From assembly GCA_016234185.1 (NCBI GenBank), contig JACRHA010000109.1:1-43900 (forward strand): DNA of 43,900 nucleotides, given 5' to 3'. The stretch is from Nitrospirota bacterium (GTDB lineage Bacteria > Nitrospirota > Nitrospiria > JACRHA01). Below, piece after piece: positions 37,437 to 43,900 of this stretch. The notes beneath the pieces are model-generated. The model did not search any database. It was not told the origin of the DNA and saw nothing but the letters and a program-made list of their open reading frames with translations. The position numbers and the translations under genes are program-made. Position 1 is the stretch's first letter; each line of letters opens with the position of its first letter.

Positions 37437-38138
37437 TTGAAGGTTACAGCGCTTATCCCGTCTGCCGGGATCGGGAAGAGGATGGGAACAGAAAGGCCGA
37501 AGCAGTTTCTTACTATCAATGGCCTTCCTATGCTTGTTTATACACTTAAGGTCTTTGATGTCCTTCCTGAGGTTGACGAGATCAATCTTATAGTCCATAA
37601 GGGAGATGAGGGTTATTGCGAGAAGATCATTGAAGGGTGTAAGTTAAAGAAGGTACTGAAGATCGTCTTTGGGGGTAAGACCCGTCAGGAGTCTGTCTAT
37701 AACGGCCTCAAAGAGATAAACGATGAGACCGGTATTGTAGTTATACATGATGCTGTCAGGCCCTTTGTTACCCCTGAAATAATAAGAAAGTCGATAAAGA
37801 CTGCCAGATATTCTGACGGCGCCGTAGCGGCAATACCCGTAAGGGACACCATGAAATACGCAGGAGACAAGGGTATTATAGAAAAGACCGTAAGCCGATC
37901 GAACCTCTGGCTTGCCCAGACACCCCAGGCCTTTAGACTGGAGATCATTAAGGAGGCATACCACAGGGCCTTTCTGGATAACTTCTCTGCTACTGATGAT
38001 TCCTCCCTGGTCGAGAGAATAGGCTATAAGGTAAAGGTGATTGAAAGCGCGTATTCCAATATCAAGATTACTGCCCCCGAGGATATAATTCTTGCCCAAA
38101 GGATGCTTGATAAAGTGAGCCCTGCCTTGGTGCTGTGA
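37437..38138 (+). CDS. ispD: 2-C-methyl-D-erythritol 4-phosphate cytidylyltransferase
   Basis: ALIPSAGIGKRMGTERPKQFLTINGLPMLVYTL, VVIHDAVRPFVTPEII; TTG start. Confidence 0.96.
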   Translation: MKVTALIPSAGIGKRMGTERPKQFLTINGLPMLVYTLKVFDVLPEVDEINLIVHKGDEGYCEKIIEGCKLKKVLKIVFGGKTRQESVYNGLKEINDETGIVVIHDAVRPFVTPEIIRKSIKTARYSDGAVAAIPVRDTMKYAGDKGIIEKTVSRSNLWLAQTPQAFRLEIIKEAYHRAFLDNFSATDDSSLVERIGYKVKVIESAYSNIKITAPEDIILAQRMLDKVSPALVL

Positions 38139-38145
38139 TAAGGCC

Positions 38146-38667
38146 GTGGCCCGGGAGATGATAAGAACAGGCATAGGATATGATGTTCATCGCTTCTGCA
38201 AGGGAAGAAGGCTGGTCTTAGGCGGCATTGAAATTCCTTTCGAGGAGGGACTTGCCGGTCATTCGGATGCAGATGTCCTGCTCCATGCCATGTGCGATGC
38301 AATGCTTGGCGGAATAGGAGAGGGGGATATCGGTCAGCACTTCCCGGACCATGACATACGATTCAAGGATATTTCAAGCATGAGGCTCCTTGAGGACGTG
38401 GCAGGGCTGCTAAAAAGAAGGGGATTTATATTGCTTAATATCGATTCGACAATAATTGCTGAAAGACCCAGGGTATCGGGCTTTGTCATGGGGATGAGGG
38501 AGAATATATCAGGCTTGCTGGGACTCGATATAGGGTGTGTAAATATAAAGGCGACAACGAATGAGGGCCTCGGTTTTATCGGAAGGGGAGAAGGGATTGC
38601 TGCCCAGGCAGTATGCACAGTAAGAAAGGCAGACTCTACTGATGATGCGGATCCTTCTTTAATTTAG
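38146..38667 (+). CDS. ispF: 2-C-methyl-D-erythritol 2,4-cyclodiphosphate synthase
   Basis: RTGIGYDVHRFCKGRRLVLGGIEIPFEEGLAGHSDADVLLHAMCDA. Confidence 0.96.
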   Translation: MAREMIRTGIGYDVHRFCKGRRLVLGGIEIPFEEGLAGHSDADVLLHAMCDAMLGGIGEGDIGQHFPDHDIRFKDISSMRLLEDVAGLLKRRGFILLNIDSTIIAERPRVSGFVMGMRENISGLLGLDIGCVNIKATTNEGLGFIGRGEGIAAQAVCTVRKADSTDDADPSLI

Positions 38668-39421
38668 ACCTCAATTGGGCATTCTCAAGGGCTACCGATG
38701 CATAGTGGGCAAATACGGAGAGGAGTTCCAGGTCATATTCCGTAAAGGCATGCCTCTCATGGCTTAAAGAAGAGCAGTTAAGAACCCCGATTACCTTAAC
38801 GCCCAGGCTCAAAGGGACACAAAGGGAAGAGAATATATCGGCCTCCTTATCGATAAAGTTGATAAAGCGGCCCCCCTTTACCCTGCCTGGCAGGATTATT
38901 GGTTCTCCTGTTTTGGCTACCCATCCTGCTACCCCCTCACCTATCTTTTGGGGTTTGAAGAATTTTTCCTCCAGGCCTGATGATGCTGCAACAATAAGGG
39001 TTTCACCCTTTTCGTCAATAAGCATGATCGAACTTCTGCTTATCTTAAACAATTCGAGAACGGATTTTAAAAGCTTATCCAGCGCCTTATGGGGTTCCTT
39101 TTCCATGCTCACCGCTTCAACGGCCTTATGGAGAGTTGAGATCTCCTTGAGCTTTGTGTTCAGCAGTGATATTGTAACCTCTTGCTCTAATGTCTGGAGC
39201 TCTTCAATCCTCAATTGCTGGTTTAATTCCATCAGTCTCCGTTCTTTGTCGACCACATATAAGCAGAAGAGGACAGAAAAGATCCCCAGGAAGATAAGGA
39301 AAGTGCTTTTGCTTTCCAGAAAATAGGACAGGGCTATTACCGAGGTAGAGTAGACGGCTATTACCAGGATGGCGATAATCCAGAGTTCACGCCGCCTTTT
39401 TTCTATGTCCTTCCGTTTCAT
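38636..39421 (-). CDS. Membrane-associated GAF-domain protein
   Basis: Two N-terminal TM segments; GAF 'SRSSIMLIDEKGETLIVAASSGLEEKFFKPQKIGEGVAGWVAKTGEPIIL'. Confidence 0.85.
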   Translation of the reverse strand: MKRKDIEKRRRELWIIAILVIAVYSTSVIALSYFLESKSTFLIFLGIFSVLFCLYVVDKERRLMELNQQLRIEELQTLEQEVTISLLNTKLKEISTLHKAVEAVSMEKEPHKALDKLLKSVLELFKISRSSIMLIDEKGETLIVAASSGLEEKFFKPQKIGEGVAGWVAKTGEPIILPGRVKGGRFINFIDKEADIFSSLCVPLSLGVKVIGVLNCSSLSHERHAFTEYDLELLSVFAHYASVALENAQLRSKLKKDPHHQ

Positions 39422-39490
39422 CAGAGGTTGTTTTTTCTATGCAATGTTTTTTAAATGGCGGCCTATGGCAGCCGAACCAACCTGATCAGT

Positions 39491-39766
39491 TTACTGAAAA
39501 TAGACCCAGGGCTTCCTTTCGGCCAGATATCTGTCGCCAATATAATTGAGCCTTGCCCTGATCTTCTTAAATCCCCCTTTTTTAAGTTCATATGCCAACC
39601 CCTTTAATGCCTCATCCTGTGAAGGATAGGAATTGGCCGAGATATTAAGGCCCTCGTAATTAAAAGAAACAGAGAAGATACCTCCTGAGGCTGATATTGT
39701 AACAGACCTGTCAAAGTATCTTCCCTCATTATCAAAACCTTCCAGTTGGTAGATAGAAGAAGTCAT
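39491..39766 (-). CDS. Hypothetical protein
   Basis: 91-aa ORF with beta-rich pattern and C-terminal ERKPWVYFQ; no family recognised. Confidence 0.5.
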   Translation of the reverse strand: MTSSIYQLEGFDNEGRYFDRSVTISASGGIFSVSFNYEGLNISANSYPSQDEALKGLAYELKKGGFKKIRARLNYIGDRYLAERKPWVYFQ

Positions 39767-39802
39767 AACGCGTACTCCATATGTTTTTGTTATGATGCTA
39801 TT

Positions 39803-39898
39803 GCAGGGGCTTGCGTCGCCCCCTCCACCGGCCAGGCCCGGTTGTAGGGGCGAGGCGGCGCCTCGCCCCTACAACTCAACGCTCGCTTTGCTCGCTGG
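39803..39898. repeat. GC-rich dispersed repeat (family R1) with a 16-bp-arm hairpin
   Basis: 39841-39856 / 39860-39875 perfect inverted repeat (gttgtaggggcgaggc-ggc-gcctcgcccctacaac); 39860-39898 identical to 18717-18755. Confidence 0.9.
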
Positions 39899-39902
39899 GT
39901 AT

Positions 39903-40796
39903 CTACGAAACTATCTCTGTGCCGATACCTTTATCTGTAAATACCTCAAGGAGGATGGCATGGGGAATCCTCCCGTCGATAATGTGCGTCTTTTTTACGC
40001 CCCCTTCAAGTGCAGCAAGACATGACCTTACCTTCGGGAGCATGCCGTCGCTGATAACCTCATCCCGTATCAACTTTGACGTCTCCTTCTTTGAGAGGGT
40101 TGAAAGCAACCTCCCATCCTTATCCAGTATCCCCTTCACGTCTGTAAGGAATATGAGCTTCTCTGCCTTTAGGGCTGATGCAACTGAGCCTGCCGCAATA
40201 TCCGCATTTATATTGTAGCCCTTCCCTTCCCTGTCTGCGCCTATAGGGGCAATCACAGGAATGAACCTGTCCCCCTCAAGACAGGAGAGGAGCCTTGGAT
40301 CAACCTCCTCGACCTCTCCGGCCATCCCCATGTCAGGGGATCCTGCCTTATTTTTCTTTGGTCTATCCAGTTCAATCTGTCTTGCAGTAATCAGTCTGCC
40401 ATCCTTTCCTGTCAGACCGACAGCCTTTCCGCCATGCCTGTTTATTGCGGTGACGATCTCCTTGTTTATGGTGCCGCCCAGCACCATCTCGACTATCTCC
40501 ATTGTCTCCTTGTCAGTAACCCTTATCCCCTTTATAAACTGCGGTTCCTTTCCAAGCCTCTTCATCATTGAGGAGATCTGCGGTCCTCCTCCATGTACGA
40601 TTACAGGGTTCATCCCGACATATTTCATCAGTACAACATCCTGAGCAAATGTCTCCTTTAATTCTTCATCCACCATTGCCTTTCCGCCGTACTTTATTAC
40701 CACTGTTTTTCCAAAGAATGTCCGGATATAGGGGAGGGCCTCTATTAATATATCTGCTTTTTTTATCAGTCTATCCATCGATTCTGTATCATGCAT
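39903..40796 (-). CDS. argB: Acetylglutamate kinase
   Basis: [58 protein letters not shown]. Confidence 0.96.
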   Translation of the reverse strand: MHDTESMDRLIKKADILIEALPYIRTFFGKTVVIKYGGKAMVDEELKETFAQDVVLMKYVGMNPVIVHGGGPQISSMMKRLGKEPQFIKGIRVTDKETMEIVEMVLGGTINKEIVTAINRHGGKAVGLTGKDGRLITARQIELDRPKKNKAGSPDMGMAGEVEEVDPRLLSCLEGDRFIPVIAPIGADREGKGYNINADIAAGSVASALKAEKLIFLTDVKGILDKDGRLLSTLSKKETSKLIRDEVISDGMLPKVRSCLAALEGGVKKTHIIDGRIPHAILLEVFTDKGIGTEIVS

Positions 40797-40854
40797 TTTT
40801 AAGCAATTGCAAGATCCAAATTTCAAAGTTCAAGGTTTGAAACAATTAAAGTTC

Positions 40855-40904
40855 AAATGTCAAAGCTCAAAGTCCAAACATTTGGAATTTGGATTTTGAC
40901 ATTT
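40855..40904. repeat. AT-rich inverted repeat between argB and hslU
   Basis: aaatgtcaaa (40855-40864) pairs with tttgacattt (40895-40904); surrounded by caaagttcaa-like degenerate repeats. Confidence 0.6.
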
Positions 40905-40909
40905 ATCAT

Positions 40910-42289
40910 TTACAAAATATACCTTGTAAGGTCCTCATCCTTTATTATACCGGCAAGCTTCTCCCTTACATAGTTTGAATCTATCTTAAATTCCTTCTCT
41001 TTTGAGTCAGGGGCGTTAAATGAGATCTCATCCAGGAGCTTTTCGAGTATGGTAAAAAGCCTTCTTGCCCCTATGTTTTCGGCCCTCTCATTTACGGAGA
41101 CCGTTATGGATGCTATCTCTTCAATCGCATCATCTGAAAAATCAAGTTTGACACCCTCGGTCTCAAGGAGGGCTATATACTGTTTTATCAATGCATTCTT
41201 GGGTTCAGTGAGAATTCGTATAAAATCTTCCTTTACAAGGGATTCAAGTTCTACACGGATTGGAAAGCGCCCCTGGAGTTCAGGGATCAGGTCCGATGGT
41301 TTTGATACATGAAAAGCCCCGGCAGCTATAAATAATATATGGTCTGTCTTCACAACTCCATATTTTGTACTGACCGTAGACCCCTCAACTATAGGAAGCA
41401 GGTCTCTCTGGACCCCCTCCCTTGATACATCCGGACCGGCCCCCCTTTCCCTGCTTGCAATCTTGTCTATCTCATCAAGGAATATTATGCCTGACTGCTC
41501 TACCTTTGCAATGGCATCCCTTGTTACTTCATCCATGTCGATCAGTTTCTGGGCCTCTTCCTGGGTAATGGTCTTCAGCGCCTCCGGGACCTTCATCCTG
41601 ACCTTCTTCTTTTTCCCGGGTAAGAGACCCCCGAACATCTCCCTCAGGTTTATCTCGAGATCTTCCATCCCTATGTTGGATATTACACCTATGGGAAGGG
41701 TCTTGTCCTTTACCTCAAGCTCGACAAATCTGCTATTGAGCTTCCCCTCTGCCAGCTGCTGCCGTAATTTTTCCCTTGTATGCTCATAAGATTCCGGGAA
41801 CTCGTGGGTAACCGCTTCACCCCTTCCCTCAGTGAATATACCAGGGGGTGGTTTCATGGCAGGAGGAGGGAGCAGCAGATCCATGATCCTCTCTTCCGCC
41901 TGTTTTGCCGCCTTTTCCCTTACCTTCTCATAGTGTTCGGCCTTGACCATATTTACAGAGAGCTCAACCAAGTCGCGAATCATCGACTCGACATCTCTGC
42001 CGACATAACCGACCTCAGTAAATTTTGATGCCTCTATTTTCAAAAATGGGGCCTTGGCCAGTTTTGCAAGCCTCCTTGATATCTCTGTCTTCCCAACGCC
42101 GGTCGGCCCGCGCCGCATTATATTTTTAGGCAGTACCTCATCCCTCAGGTCATCAGAAAGCCTCTGCCTGCGCCACCTGTTCCTCAAGGCTATGGCGACC
42201 ATCCTCTTGGCATTATTCTGCCCTATTATATATTTGTCAAGCTCCTTAACAATCTCTTTCGGGACAAGACCCTCTACCATCTCCGTCAT
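40910..42289 (-). CDS. hslU: ATP-dependent protease ATPase subunit HslU
   Basis: [48 protein letters not shown]. Confidence 0.96.
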   Translation of the reverse strand: MTEMVEGLVPKEIVKELDKYIIGQNNAKRMVAIALRNRWRRQRLSDDLRDEVLPKNIMRRGPTGVGKTEISRRLAKLAKAPFLKIEASKFTEVGYVGRDVESMIRDLVELSVNMVKAEHYEKVREKAAKQAEERIMDLLLPPPAMKPPPGIFTEGRGEAVTHEFPESYEHTREKLRQQLAEGKLNSRFVELEVKDKTLPIGVISNIGMEDLEINLREMFGGLLPGKKKKVRMKVPEALKTITQEEAQKLIDMDEVTRDAIAKVEQSGIIFLDEIDKIASRERGAGPDVSREGVQRDLLPIVEGSTVSTKYGVVKTDHILFIAAGAFHVSKPSDLIPELQGRFPIRVELESLVKEDFIRILTEPKNALIKQYIALLETEGVKLDFSDDAIEEIASITVSVNERAENIGARRLFTILEKLLDEISFNAPDSKEKEFKIDSNYVREKLAGIIKDEDLTRYIL

Positions 42290-42849
42290 TACTTCAGCTC
42301 CTCTACGATGATCTCCTTGTTGGTATATATATCAATATCAGCGGCTATCAGCATAGCAGTTTTTGCGATAGTTGCCGCATCAAGATCAGAATGGGATACC
42401 AGCGCCCTTGCCGCAGAGAGCGCATAGGGCCCGCCCGACCCTATCGCCAGGATACCGTCCTCCGGTTCTATGACATCCCCTGTCCCTGATATGAGAAAAG
42501 AATGCTCCCTGTCTGCAATTATAAGCAGCGCCTCGAGCCTCCTTAATACCCTGTCTGTCCTCCAGTCCTTTGCAAGCTCAACAGCAGCCCTGGTAATGTT
42601 CCCTTTATACTCCTCGATCTTTGCCTCAAACTTCTCAAAGAGTGTGAGCGCATCTGCCGTTGCCCCGGCAAACCCGGTCACAATCTTGTCATTATACATC
42701 TTCCGCAGCTTCTTCGCATTATTCTTCATCACAGTCGTTCCCATTGTTACCTGTCCATCGGCTGCTATGGCGACCATTCCCTTATGCCTTATGCAGATGA
42801 CAGTTGTGCTGCGTATCCTGTCTTTATTTTCTCGTCTTCCTTTTTCCAT
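42289..42849 (-). CDS. hslV: ATP-dependent protease subunit HslV
   Basis: [38 protein letters not shown]...[14 protein letters not shown]. Confidence 0.95.
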   Translation of the reverse strand: MEKGRRENKDRIRSTTVICIRHKGMVAIAADGQVTMGTTVMKNNAKKLRKMYNDKIVTGFAGATADALTLFEKFEAKIEEYKGNITRAAVELAKDWRTDRVLRRLEALLIIADREHSFLISGTGDVIEPEDGILAIGSGGPYALSAARALVSHSDLDAATIAKTAMLIAADIDIYTNKEIIVEELK

Positions 42850-43762
42850 GTTCTTTTCCTCGGGGATGGGTCTTGTCGTACACCTCCATTAGCTTGTCCA
42901 TGCTTAAATGTATATATTTCTGTGTCGTAGAGAGACTTGCATGTCCCAGGAGTTCCTGTATTGATCTTAGATCTGCCCCGCCATCTAAAAGATGGGTGGC
43001 GAAGGTATGCCTCAGGGTATGTGGTGTGGCATGGCGTATCATACCTATCCGCTTAACATATTTTGCTACTATACCCTCGATGCCTCTTGCTGTCAATCTC
43101 CTGCCGAACCTGTTGAGAAAGACAGGGTGTAGGGGGTAGGGTGTAGGGGATTCATGTATCATGTATCCTGTATCCTGTATCCTATTTACATATTCCGTTA
43201 TGGCCTTTATCGCCTTTGAACCTAGCGGTACGATCCTCTCCTTTTTACCCTTTCCCCTTACCCTTACCAGGCCGTCACCAAGGTTAAGGTCATCAAGGTT
43301 AAGGGATGCGAGCTCGCTCACTCTTATACCGGCAGAGTAGAATGTCTCGAGTATAGCCCTGTCCCTCAAGCCGAATTTCTCTTTGCCGTCCGCTGATTCC
43401 ATGAGTCTGATTGCCTCATCAAGCGTAAGAAAGGATGGGAGCATCTTTTCTCTCTTCGGGCTTGAGACCATCTTTGCCGGATTTATCTCTATGATCCCCT
43501 CCCTGTTCAGATATCTAAAAAAACTTCTCAAAGAGGCGAGCCTCCTGCCCAGTGAGTTTCTTGATTCGCCTTTTTTGTGGAGCTCAGCCAGGAACCCCCT
43601 GATAATTATATGATCTATAGCGGCAAGCCTGATAGCCCCTCCGTTTTTCTTAAGGTATTCAGAGAACATCCTCAGATCGCAGGTATAACCTTTTACAGTG
43701 TGTTCAGATGCCCCTCTCTCTACCTCAAGATATCTGATAAATCCTTCGACCTCTTTTTCCAC
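42824..43762 (-). CDS. xerC: Tyrosine recombinase XerC
   Basis: [67 protein letters not shown] (R-K-HxxR-H-Y). Confidence 0.93.
   Translation of the reverse strand: MEKEVEGFIRYLEVERGASEHTVKGYTCDLRMFSEYLKKNGGAIRLAAIDHIIIRGFLAELHKKGESRNSLGRRLASLRSFFRYLNREGIIEINPAKMVSSPKREKMLPSFLTLDEAIRLMESADGKEKFGLRDRAILETFYSAGIRVSELASLNLDDLNLGDGLVRVRGKGKKERIVPLGSKAIKAITEYVNRIQDTGYMIHESPTPYPLHPVFLNRFGRRLTARGIEGIVAKYVKRIGMIRHATPHTLRHTFATHLLDGGADLRSIQELLGHASLSTTQKYIHLSMDKLMEVYDKTHPRGKEHGKRKTRK
43124..43185. repeat. Simple-repeat tract inside xerC (gggtgtagggggtagggtgtagggg and tgtatc(a/c)tgtatcctgtatcctgtatcc)
   Basis: Low-complexity repeats encoding [21 protein letters not shown] between the active-site Lys hairpin and HxxR. 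Confidence 0.8.
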
Positions 43763-43788
43763 CTGAAAATACCTCTTTTATTAAAATT

Positions 43789-43880
43789 GTCATTCCCGCA
43801 GGATTTTAGCGGGAATCCATTACACCCCCTACCGATTCAATCGTGGGGATGGATGCCCAATAGAAGCATTCGGGCATGAC
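43789..43880. repeat. Palindromic 'GTCATTCCCG' repeat (family R2)
   Basis: gtcattcccgcaggattttagcgggaat ... gatgcccaatagaagcattcgggcatgac. Confidence 0.85.
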
Positions 43881-43900
43881 AGTTGTTAAATTGCCGGGTT

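Noticed and set aside
40801-40909. CRISPR-like array from the repeated caaagttcaa/tcaaagctcaaag motifs
   Set aside because: Units are short, degenerate and not separated by unique spacers; better described as a degenerate AT-rich inverted repeat. No cas genes in the window.
42100-42130. HslU Walker A preceded by unusual Arg-Arg ([13 protein letters not shown] instead of [13 protein letters not shown])
   Set aside because: The core GPTGVGKT is intact and basic residues at this position may be natural variation; no basis to call it functional or defective.
43787-43900. R2 palindrome as an attachment/dif-like site for the adjacent XerC
   Set aside because: No dif-like 11-6-11 arrangement seen, and the same palindrome type occurs at two other unrelated loci in the window.

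Overview
The window is a gene-dense bacterial chromosome segment. Heavy AGG/AGA Arg and ATA Ile usage and gene content suggest a Nitrospirota/Desulfobacterota-like Gram-negative, but this taxonomic guess is weak. Most of it is housekeeping: ribBA-ribH-nusB-(M17 N-domain-like)-purB-purS; a DUF4388/CheY/CheA/PAS signalling cluster; truA, amiC, hemB, ribF, tilS, hpt, ftsH, folP, cdaA; htrA, a PIN/TRAM protein, ispD, ispF; argB, hslU, hslV, xerC. Accessory content is (i) a left-edge area of TA and transposase remnants, (ii) a 1.1-kb insertion next to truA bracketed by a 117-bp duplication of the truA 3' end, carrying an Ig/carboxypeptidase-like gene fragment and a toxin-first TA-like pair, and (iii) a type IV minor-pilin cluster (about 26.0-34.4 kb). 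That cluster includes a PilX-like protein with a CxxCH heme-attachment-type motif and an 1143-aa PilW-like prepilin with many Ig-like domains. Several dispersed palindromic repeat families occur. One is a GC-rich family whose hairpin stems differ between copies yet stay complementary. Repeat-type sequence also appears to be exapted in frame in at least one CDS (YkgJ-DUF2156), probably in xerC, and possibly in folP. No tRNA, rRNA, CRISPR array or intact IS was recognised. All calls are from reading the sequence and the ORF track; no database search was run.
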